Positions 12,038 through 23,500 of a stretch of DNA of 64,000 bases are shown here, in pieces. The position numbers and the translations under genes were made by a program. Under the pieces are notes generated by a model. It was given only the letters and a program-made list of their open reading frames with translations, did not search any database and was not told where the DNA came from. The DNA comes from Psoroptes ovis (taxonomy: Eukaryota > Arthropoda > Arachnida > Sarcoptiformes > Psoroptidae). Each line of letters starts with the position of its first letter. Position 1 is the first letter of the stretch. The DNA lies in NCBI GenBank assembly GCA_002943765.1, contig PQWQ01000001.1, forward strand, positions 434,001 to 498,000, given 5' to 3'.

Positions 12038-14478
12038 TATTTCTTCACTAACTTTCAATCCCAAGACTTTCGAGCCCATTCTTATCAATCACAATCTATT
12101 TTAGAAATGAATGAATGAAATTTGAAATGAAATACGATAAAGAAATTGAAAAAAAAAATTTTAAATTTTTCCACTTTTTTTCATTTTTTTTTTTCAATTT
12201 GACGTCAAAGCTGTTGCATGTTGTTTTCGAATTCATTCATTCATTCATTCATTTATTTATTTTAAGGTTTCTTTTAATGGATTTCTAAAATTGAATTTTT
12301 GAAATTTTTGAAATTTTTAAAAATTGAAATTTTAAATTTTGAGATTTTACCTCTACTTTTATCACTAAAAGTACCCATGTTTTTTTAACTTTTCAAACCA
12401 AATCATTTTTCATTTTCGACCGATAACCGAATAATGATCAAGTGTACAACGGTGTAATACAGGCGAGCAAACATACGGGAAATTTTCTTTTTAAAACATG
12501 GAATTAAAATGAATTTAATCTAAATTTTTTGAACAGATTTTTTTTAGTGAAACTTTAAAAATGTTATCTGGCCAATGATTTATGAATTTTTTCGTTGGAT
12601 TCATTCATATTACATTGCAGTCATATTACATTACTTATAATGAATTACATATTCTAAGCTTTATAATTATTCATTTTAGGCCTTATTTTGGAACTATTTA
12701 CTCTTGTCCAACTACGATGATAATAATTATACAATGACAAAGTCAATGATAATGATAATCATAGCAAGTATGACAATAAAGATAGCAAACCTTTTCGAAA
12801 AAAAAAATCATTTTTCAGTCGGAATGATAGAAAAAATGGATTATTTTCATAATTTTTTATTTTTTTTTTAAATAAATCTTTATTTTTCTGAAAATGTAGA
12901 GACTACTGCTGGTGAACAACAATCTAAAAATATACAAAATATCATTTTTCATTTGTATTTTTAGAGAAATGAAATGATAATAAATGAAATAATGAATAAA
13001 TTCAATTTTTCAGAATCGTAATAAATAAATGAAATGAGACGAGAAAAAATAGGAAAAAATGGAGAAAAAAAAACGACCAGACGAATCGAAATTGTTTCGA
13101 TGAAATCATTTTCATTTTGCTTTGAAAAATTAAATCCAGAAGAAATTCAATGAAAACGGGGATAAAATTGATGTTTTTTTAAAACCCTACATGTTTACAG
13201 TACCACCAATCTTTGCTTGAGGATTAGAATGGTGGTAAATCTGTTTTCGACAAATCTTTTGTTTTGGGGAAAAATTTTTCTCCACAAAAACAACAAACCG
13301 TCCAGAAACGACAAAATGCAATCAATTCTTCTTGGAGAAAATCAGAATTTATGATTATTTTTTTCGTTGGTTTGAAAATGAATAAATTTATTTATTTATT
13401 TATCTGATGGAGCTATGACATTACACATTACATTGATAAAAATTCTGTTTATGATTATTAATTGATAGCGATTAGTTGTGAATGATGATTGTGATGATGA
13501 TGATGATGACGATGACAATGATGATGATCATGATTCATAAAAAACTGTCATAAATCAATTATAATTTTTTTGTGTTGTTTTGTTTGATTATTTGAAACAA
13601 AATTCAAAAATTGTCATGTTCAGTGTCTTCGAAATGCTAAATGTTAAGAGGCAAACAATCACATATTAAACGAATTTGAATATCATTTATAGCCACAGTG
13701 ACAACACTGCTAGATTGATATGATCGACATCAATGTTTGTTTTTTTTTCAGAGAGAAAAAATTTAAGAAAAAAATCAAATAATTTTCAAGCATATATTTT
13801 TTTTCTCATAAAATTCTGATTATCAAAGTTATGAAATATGAATTGAAGCATATGAAATCATTATTAAGGAATTTTCTCATATTTATTCCAGAAGAAAAAT
13901 GATGAAAAATTCATTTCATCTCGTTTCGTATCATTTTCTCTATTTCAAGAATCATTTAACATTCGAAAAAATTGCTTCAAGATGAAAAAAAATGAAAATG
14001 AAAATGACAAGAACAAAAATAAATCGTATGAATGAATACCATGATATGATATGAGGATGTGGAAAAAAAGCAATTTCAAGCATGATGAAAAGAAGGAGAG
14101 AAATTATGAATTTTTTTTTTTTCGTTTCGATAAACAAAAACCGCCAATTGAATATATGAATGTATGCACGAATACATTGCACTAAATTGGTAAGCGATAA
14201 TGATTGAAGCGAAAGAGTTATGTACACATTTATGGGAGTTATGGGAAAACATTTTTCTTATTTATTTATATTCAAATACTTACAACAAATACCAAATATC
14301 GATATATTTTCGATCGAGAAAGTAAAAATTTAATAACGTGAACAATATTAAAATGAAATAAAATTTTCTTTTTTTTTCTTGTAAGCACAAACAATAAGTA
14401 TAAATATATTTTTACATATAAAATTATTATTATTTTTTGATTTTGACATTTTTCATTTTTTTTTTTTTTTTTTATAGA
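12038..14478. other. Non-coding spacer 3' of RAB3GAP2
   Basis: About 2.4 kb of AT-rich DNA with ATTC repeats near 12228-12260 and GATG repeats near 13494-13527. A small inverted repeat occurs near 13200-13240 (TACCACCA ... TGGTGGTA). No coding frame could be supported. RAB3GAP2 ends at 14479, so the right part includes its 3' UTR. Confidence 0.45.
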
Positions 14479-17400
14479 TCAAACAAATCTTTTGAATGCT
14501 ATTAATAGCTCTTCACAAATACGATAATTAGCTAAATTATGATCATCAATTGAAGTATTAGCAGCATTATTATCACTATTAATGATATTGCTATTATTAT
14601 CATATAGAAAATTTGAAATTTTCTCCAGCAATAATATTGACGATGATACAGGAACATCTGTGAAACAATTTGGATCAATTATCTGTGTTTGTTTTTTGTT
14701 TTTCAAAGTAAAAATAAATGAATAGAAAAAGAAAAAACAATTAAAAATACATTAGAATTCAATGAAAATGAATGAATGAATGAATGAATGGGAAAAAAAT
14801 GAATGATCTTTCATTTACCAATGATTTAATCCAAAACAATATGTTTGGCGGTATGAATGAAATTTCATCCAATGATGAATATTTTAAATTCAATATGCTG
14901 CATAGCCTCATTCCACATATTATTAATAATTTACATGCTAAATTTTTTTTGTTTGATACAGTGGATATGAGCTGTGTGGAACCAAATTAAAAATGGGAAC
15001 CAAATTAAATGAAAATTATTAGTGAGAAATAATGAAAAAAAATTAATTAGTAAAATAAATAAATTATTAACCTCTTGTGCTAATGGATCACAACCATATA
15101 AAAATAATTCATGTACATAATGTAGCCGTAAATTATCTGCATCCAAATTCCATTCAATCGATAATTGAATAATTTTGTTAAACCATTCATTTGATGATAT
15201 GTAAAATTGTTTACAATTCTCTTGATGTTGTTGTTGTTGTATTTGTTGTTCATTATCGTCATTATTATTATTATTATTATTATTACGATATGATGGTATT
15301 GTTTGCACAATCGATGTTATGGTATTCATTAAAAATTTTCCACGAATTTGACTAATAACTGGATCATTCAATATTGAATCTCGATTTTTTCCATTATCAA
15401 ATAATATAAATGTTGATAAATCTTTGAAAAAATATGCACGAATTGATGATGGAAATAATGATAGTGGGCGAGCATTTTTTATTGAAAATATCACTATTAA
15501 TTGCAATGTTTGAGCTAAATAATAATATTCAATTAATAAATCAATATTTGCCATTTTTTGATTAATTGCCATTATCGCTAATGGAATATTATTATTTGAT
15601 ATTGCTGAATCACTAATTTTTTGTTGGATTTGTTTTGATTTAAAATTAAAATCATTATTATTCATAGATTGTATCATGTAATCAGTATTATTATTAATAT
15701 TGAATGAATTGAAACGATTCCACCAATCATACATCGTATATAATGGCATTGCTTCTGTTTGTGATTGTACACTGGTACGTATCATAAAATCTAATAATTG
15801 ACATGTAAAATTTATGAACTGTTCTAAATTATTTTCATCTATTAAATTTAAAAAAAAAATATATTTATAAATTAAAGTCATTATAATAATCATCATTATT
15901 ATTTTACCCATTTCTAATTCTTTTCTTATGATGCGATCTTTAGGCTTTTTACCCATTTTCTCGATCAAATTGCACAGTGTTTCGAATCTTTTCAATATGA
16001 ATAAACGAAATGCCATTGTTGAGACATTATGTTTTAATGTAAAACTTTGTACATTTTCTAAATATTTTAATGATTTTGATATTTCAATCAATGTCGGCTG
16101 TTGATTCCATTGTAATAGCAGCTCCCAAAAACAATTTATCAATAATATATCCGAATCTAAACAATTCGGAAAACATCTTCGTACATGATTCAATATTTCG
16201 ATTAATGTAGATTCTGTTTTTAATGTTGCAGCCATTTCGTTTATTGCATTTGATCCATGTTCTAAATTATCTAATAAATTGTTTTTATTAGTATCATCTT
16301 TGCAATTAGATTCATTTGTATCATCACAATTTAATGTTAGTGAATCGATTCCAATTTGCGTATGATCAATGAATAATTTTGGATCAATGTCATGATATAG
16401 CGCCCAACGTGCAACAATTTCCGAAACGATACCAGGACCACTTGTCAATATGAATGATAAGGATATTGAATTTATTTGTTTTAGATTTACCATCATTTTA
16501 TTATTGATGCTAGCAAATGAAATCTCATCATTTTTACATGATTTCAGCAGTAAATCTAATAAAAATAAATCTTCCAATTGTTTTGATAATAAATTTAAAT
16601 TTTCTTTATCCAAATGCAATGTTTCCCATTCATTATCCGGCGATGATGTAATATCTTCATCATTAGTTGATTTTTCAGCCATATTAGTTTCTGCATCTTC
16701 ATTATCTTTATTCTCGACATCATCATCATTTGATTGTTTGTTGGATTTGTAATTCTGATTTTTTATGCGATTAATAAATACTTTTATCATATTTATCGCA
16801 ATGAATGCAGCTGGTATATTTGTTGAATTATAAATCAATTCGAAAATATATTTCCAATTTGAATTCATCTCTTCTTCTTCATCATCATTGTCAATATTGA
16901 TAAAATTGAACATTTTATCATGATTATTCGAATCATCATCTTTGATATTAATCATGATTGTATTGATAATATGATTGAATGTTTGTGAAAATTTTATCCA
17001 ACAATTTGAGTCCAGTATCATTGATTTTTGTTGTAACCATGAATTGAATAATAACAATAATAAATTTGATGATTTTACGTTTGTTTCATGCAATAAGAAT
17101 TCAATATTATCATTATTATCGTTATCGTTGTAAAATGTTGTGAAAAACAGAAATTTAGATAATTTATCTAAATTCTTCTGGGAAAAATCATTATTATCAT
17201 TATGGGCATTTCTATTATTTTTCATATCATTCGTATCTTTTTGCATCAATGCCAATTCTAATGGTAAGTTTTCTAAAATTTTCTCTTGATCATCTTCTGT
17301 TTTTGTTTTTGTTCTATTCGTTTTGAATAAATAATTATAATATAATTTAAAATGTGATAACATCTCTATGATTGTTATCGAATTGGATGCATCAACATCA

Positions 17401-19671
17401 TCATCATCAGCATTATTCAAATTATCATCATTTCTTAAAATCGAATTACGAAATTCAAATAATGATACAATGCGTACAATATCGCTACCAGACCAGCCTT
17501 CTAATTTATTCATTAAATTATTTATATCTGGTGTTTGTTCAGTTCGTTGGCCATTAATAATAATATTTAGATTTTGATAATTTTCTTTCATTCTGATGTA
17601 ACATTGACATAATTGTATTATTCTTCTACACATTTGTATTAATAATTTATTTTCAAAATCTAATTCATTTTTATCATTCATCAGTGATAATTCATTCAAT
17701 AATTTTTTCATAATAAATTCAATCAAATATGGATCATTACAATTATGACAAAGTATTTCAATTGTTTCATGTTTGATTTCCGATGTTTTTATCATTAATA
17801 TTAATTTCAAAATATTGCTGTAATATTTTTCTTTCACATCTTCTGACATCTGCATCATCATTAATTCTTCGTTGAATTTTTTCAATAAATTTTTTAAATC
17901 TTTCATTATATGTATGTCACGAGTTTTTTTACTATTTTTATCAGTCATCGAACAAAGAAACGGTATATGAAATTGATATAGTTTACAATTATCATAATTG
18001 AATAATAAACATCTGGAATATTGAAAACATGTTCGATATTCATCTTGATTATTCAGTGTTTGTTTTATGCTTTGAAGTATTAAATAATTTAAACCAAACA
18101 TTTGATGATCTAAATATAGTAATTTACAATTTTTTCCAACATTAAATGCTGTTACGCGTGGTCCATTTTGTGTACACCATATTTCTAATATACCACGTTT
18201 TGGCACATATATTATTAAAAACAAGGCTTGCTTACAATAATGATTATCATTATGATTTGAATGTTGTTGATCTGAATTTTCATCGACAACAATCCAACCG
18301 ATTTCAGCTTTGCGATATCCTTTCCAAATGCGTATGGCAATAAGATTTTGCATATCAAATAATATTACACGACCAAAATCATCAGTTACAGCTGCTAAAC
18401 GGCGATTGGGTGATAAACAGATACGATTACCCAAACGTTCATCAAACAATGCTAAATCTATTGGAACATTTGTGGACGGTTTAATCATATCTTTAACGTT
18501 ATTGGATGATTTTGATTGTTGATTATTGAAAAATGAGAAGACATTTTTCACTTTATTCATTAAATATTGTGATAATTCATCCATTATGGCATGTGTTGTA
18601 CCCTATTTAAATTAAAGATTGAAAATAATTAATATAATTTGACATTGAAACAAGCTCTTACTTCTTGAGCGCGATAAAAACCAATATACGGATTTGTACC
18701 GGTGGTAAGAAAGAGATTAGCATGATCATTTGCAATAGGTTTACAATCATCAATCGAATGCGATACTAATGCATCAAAATCATTGCGTGAAAATGAACAA
18801 ACATTTACACAATCGAAAATTTGACCATCTGAAGGTGTATCGAATGTCCATTTTTTGAATGTGAAAGGTGTTTGCTGATCACTACTATTGTAGCTTGATT
18901 GAAAAAATGAATTATCATCAGATTTCATTAAACGAGCGCGTGATAGTTTCAGGCTTTGAAATAGGCTAAAACCATCGATTTGTATGACTGCTGATGGATA
19001 TATTATCAATATTTCATCCATTTGTTCATTTAAAAGATTATTGATTGAATATGTGCGACATTTTATGCTCATAATAGGTTCTTGATGAAATAAATATGAT
19101 AATAATATAAATTTTCCATTTTCACTATAGATACGAAAATAACCAGATGAAAAACCGATCATAATGGCAGTCCAATCACGAAAATTTACAACCGATTTCT
19201 TATTGGATACAAATGGTGATAGCACAATGCTTGTAATTATCTCATCATTCTCAAGTTCTTGTTGATAAAAGAAAATGATTAGAAAAATTTTCAAAAATAA
19301 AGCATAAATATACCTGGCAATGTTGTCGTGTAAACGGAATTAAATTCATATTGATGATTGGAATTATTCAATGATGACAATTGTTGCTGTTGTTGTAATT
19401 GTTTCGAGTGAAATATCGATATTATTTGATGTCTTCCAATCACTAATAAATCATAAAATGGTGATATTGTTATTATACATTCATTGAGCCATTTAAAATC
19501 ATTATCATCATCATTTTTATCATCATTAATTAATTCACTAGTATCCCAATTCCAACGATTATCCCAATCATCATCACGATTTCTTTCTTGTTTGGTACGT
19601 TTTTCAGGCATCAAAATTTGTTTTAGGTCACTTAAATTATTAATGATTGAAAATAGATTCATTGAGGCTGA

Positions 19672-19674
<3 letters not shown>
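14479..19674 (-). CDS. RAB3GAP2: Rab3 GTPase-activating protein non-catalytic subunit
   Basis: Regulatory subunit of the Rab3GAP complex, which in other animals acts on Rab3 and serves as a Rab18 exchange factor at ER/vesicle membranes. Five exons fit by eye: 19674-19314, 19257-18662, 18602-15908, 15838-15072 and 14682-14479. Introns are 56, 59, 69 and 389 bp. Phases agree throughout and total 1540 codons plus stop, close to the family's length of about 1400. Recognisable blocks: an N-terminal WNWDTSELI region; VIGRHQIISIF; FSSGYFRIYSENG; YPSAVIQIDGFSLFQS; TTGTNPYIGFYRAQE; then RICLSPNRRLAAVTDDFGRV and IRIWKGYRKAEIGW, which are diagnostic. The rest is a long helical region with Asn/Asp-rich insertions. 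The start codon is directly preceded on the coding strand by 34 A residues. It is head-to-head with PDRG1, 266 bp apart. Confidence 0.93.

Positions 19675-19708
<34 letters not shown>
19675..19708 (-). repeat. A34 tract abutting the RAB3GAP2 start codon
   Basis: An uninterrupted run of 34 T on the plus strand, i.e. 34 A on the RAB3GAP2 coding strand, directly adjoining the ATG. Such tracts slip easily. If transcribed, it would form a poly(A) leader immediately 5' of the start codon. Confidence 0.85.
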
Positions 19709-19709
<1 letters not shown>

Positions 19710-19940
19710 ATTTATCACAATTTTACATATTTTTTAAATGACCAATAAATTATTTAATTTAATGAAATTGAAAAATTGTATTTATAATCACACGTATACG
19801 TAAACAAATATACAAATCGAAATAAACAGCTGATTGCCACTTTTACAACGCACACATTGTTTACATTATTCTGCATTGACTCTATAGTCACATGTTGCGA
19901 AATTTTAATAAAATTTCAACCGAATTAAAAAGTCTTCAAA
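19709..19940. promoter_or_regulatory. Shared intergenic region of RAB3GAP2 and PDRG1
   Basis: The short gap between two head-to-head genes must carry both promoters (inference from layout). It contains a short ACGTATACGT palindrome near 19792-19801. No TATA box or named factor site can be assigned with confidence. Confidence 0.45.
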
Positions 19941-20387
19941 ATGAATCAAACAAAAAATGATGATGATGATGATATACAAAATGTATTGAATACATTACAA
20001 AAAAGTGAATTATTCGGTCAAACAATACAAAATGATCGTCAAGAATTAATATATTTAGATATGATTAGACAAAAAAATCGTGAAGCATTAACAGCGATGA
20101 AAAAATTATCAACGAATAATGACTGTAAAAATATCTATATTTGTATGGGTAATATGTTCATAAAACAAACGATAAATCAATCAAAAAATTTAATCGAAAA
20201 TGATCAAAAAAATGTTAACAAACAAATCGATACAATCAATCAACAATTGCAAAAAAATGCTGAAAATATTTATACATTGGAAGGAAAATTTGATCAATTT
20301 CGTACATTCAATTTGAAACCATTATCATCAAATGAAGCAAAAGGTTTTAATATTATATCGAATTCATTGAAAAAATTGGATTTATAA
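19941..20387 (+). CDS. PDRG1: PDRG1-like prefoldin-fold protein
   Basis: A single-exon gene of 148 codons. It resembles p53 and DNA damage-regulated protein 1, a beta-prefoldin-type subunit of the R2TP/prefoldin-like complex that helps assemble RNA polymerases and other machines. Evidence: a helical N half with a NREAL heptad-like segment, the family signature GNMFIK near residue 70, a second long coiled coil (about 80-120), and a C-terminal FNLKPLSSNEAKGF block matching the family's conserved tail. Length is slightly above the usual 133 residues because of an N-terminal Asp-rich stretch. It is tail-to-tail with the Gyc88E-like gene, 118 bp apart. Confidence 0.88.
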   Translation: MNQTKNDDDDDIQNVLNTLQKSELFGQTIQNDRQELIYLDMIRQKNREALTAMKKLSTNNDCKNIYICMGNMFIKQTINQSKNLIENDQKNVNKQIDTINQQLQKNAENIYTLEGKFDQFRTFNLKPLSSNEAKGFNIISNSLKKLDL

Positions 20388-20505
20388 AATTTGAAATCGA
20401 AAAAATAAAATAAAATTCAAGATCAAAAATACATTGTAAATAAATTTTGATTTTTTATGGAATTCTTTGAATCCGAATTTTTTTTATAAGTACCTTCGAA
20501 TTGAT

Positions 20506-23500
20506 TTAATTAATAAGACAAGGCCATTTAAAGCGATTAGTTTCAACGAATAATGAATAATTACTATCACGTATATCATTGGAATTATTATCATGATTAT
20601 TGAATATGAAACGTTTATCATTATCTAATATATAATTAATTTGATTTGATTTATTATTCATTTGTTGATCACCGAAATCAATTTTTGATTGTTGATCAAT
20701 ATCACTAATATCATCATCATTATCTGAGACACCATTTTTTATCATTCGTAATGAATCTAATGTATTGGTACTAATGCTATTATTATTATTTGTACTATTA
20801 TTATCTGCATTATTATGATGATGATGATGATGATGATGGTTTTTACGATCTTTACGATATTCTAACCAATATGTTTTCATAAAACCTTTGCCTTTCAAAC
20901 GTATCGTTCCTCGTTCACGAATAATCCATTCATTTGGATCCAGTAAACGTTGTGTCACTTCACTGATTTGTATTTTCATTTTGGCACTAGTGGTTTCTAA
21001 ACGGCTCGATGTATTGACTGTATCACCAAATAGACAATATCTGTTTAAATGAAAAATTTCGAGATTGAAATCAACAAATCTTAATTGGAAAAAATTGATA
21101 GCAGAATACCTTGGCATTTTTTGCCCAACAATGCCACCAACAACCGGACCTGTATGTATACCGATACGTATTTTAATGTGTCTACCACGTGATGGATCTC
21201 TGATCTGATAACAAGCATGTATCATATCTCTAGCGGCTAAACATACTTTACGTGCATGATTATAGCTACTTTCTTCTTGATGAACTGGCAAACCACCGGC
21301 AATCATATAAGCATCACCAACAGTTTCAACTTTATAGATGTCATGTTTTTCAGTTAAACGATCAAAACAAGTATATGTTTCATTCAACATATTAACAACA
21401 TCCATTGGGGCTATTTTACTACAAATTTCAGTGAAATTTATTATATCAGAGAATAATATTGTAACCGATGAAAAATACTATTGTGAAGAAAAATGTCTGA
21501 AATTAGTTTCCAATAAATTATCATTATAATTACTAACCTGACAAGTTTCAATATTTTTTTCACCAACACGTAATTTATCGGCAATTTTTTTCGGTATCAT
21601 TTGATATAATAATTCATCTGAACGTCTACGTTCTTCATCTAATTTTCTTATTGTTATCTCTAATTGTCTACTTTTACGTAATTCTTGATCTAGCGCTAAT
21701 TTTAATTCGGCACTTTGTTGTTGTCCAGCCAATACCATATCACGTGAAAAATCATGCATACTCAAGTCATTCAAGTAAAGACCAGTTTTAATTAATGTAT
21801 CTAAATTGGCAACACTTTTGATGTGAAAAAAAAAGAAAAATTTCGATTAAAATTACTGATAATTGAATAATGATAATGATATCATCTATTTACTTTGGTG
21901 CACCAAGAAATGAAATACATTTCCAACATTCAAAATAAATCATTTGTCCTTTTAATTTTAAAAATGATTGAGTTTCATTATTCAATAATGATAATTCATT
22001 ATGTTGTTGATTTTGTTGATTATTATTGGAATGTTTATTATTATTATTATTATTATTGGGCATCAATTTGCCATATTCTTCTTGATAACGTACTTCGCGT
22101 GCAATTTCAACATCACCTCTGTTCATCATTTCATAATCAGCTAAACTTGATTTACTGATATTGCGTAATTCTCGTATAATTCGGCTACTATTATTGCCAC
22201 TTTTAAGTAATATATCTAATTTCAATTCAAATGTAGTATTTGTGTGTCGTAATATCTGAATAAGAATAATTTAAAGGAAAATTAATTGTCATAAATAATA
22301 ATATAAGCACAAATATATTACCGATTCCCAATTGAAATCTATTTTTGGTTTGATTAGTGAGAATACTTTTGTCAAATTTTGGCCTAAAATATTTGGACAA
22401 ACCATCTGTGTGGAATTTTTTTTTTTTCATAAAATAATTAATGATGATAATATAATGAATTAGATTGAAAATATTTCCCAACAAACTAACCTTCAAACAG
22501 CTTCCAATTTGGCATATTTTCATATTAGAATCAAATACAATACTAAATGGAAATATATCCATAAATGCTTCCAATGTGATTGGCGATAGATTTAAATGCT
22601 CTAATGAATTATTCAACGAACAAAATTGTTGTGATGTTGATGATGATAATTGCTGTTGATGCTGTAATGGTGTTGGTGATGATGTTACAGATAATGATGG
22701 TGTTGTCGCTGTCGATGATGATGTTGATAATGATGATGGTGACAATGCACGATTCATCATTAACATATGTGTTGGACATTGATAACCCATTGTCGTTGTT
22801 GGCGTTGTTATTGCTGCTCCTGACGATGAACCATTATTATTTCCTGATTCATTTTTATTATTATTCAACATTAATGATGAATTGGCCGATAATCTTGATA
22901 AACATCTTGAATGTTGATAATCACCAATACCATTACGTAAACGTTCTAAATAAACACGATTATCAAAATGTAATTGTAATATAAAATGATATTCATTTAT
23001 TTCTTGATTTTCGCTAAGCAATTCAATTTCAACATCAGTTGAATAGAATAATTTTGCTACTTTCAATATTTGTCCAACAGTATACCATAGTAAAAAATTA
23101 CGTTTCGTTCGATAATGTAATATTAAACCATATTCATTTTCATTATCACAAAAATATGATGGCGGTTTCAGTCGGGGATAACTCAGTCGTAAATATTCAT
23201 GTAAATCATCTAAACTATTTAAAAAATCGCTAAATTCACGTCCTTTTGAACAGAATTAAAAAATAAAACACAAAGAAAAAATGAATGGATTAATATTAAT
23301 AAAAATAGAGGGTTTAAAGTTTTAATTCGTAGTTTTAAAATTAGATTTCGTAATTTCACAATTTGAAATTTCATTTAAAACTACGAAAATTAACTTTAAA
23401 ACTATGGATAAAAAATGAAAAACCCTGTAATAAATATTTTCAAAAATTCAACTCAGAAAAACCAAAAACAAAATAAAAATAAATTCATGGTAATATACAA

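Noticed and set aside
13200..13240. Small TACCACCA/TGGTGGTA inverted repeat as an RNA gene
   Set aside because: Arms too short and the loop unremarkable; no tRNA or known RNA fold.
13952..14227. 91-codon minus-strand frame
   Set aside because: Low complexity, no domain, not adjacent in phase to RAB3GAP2 exons.
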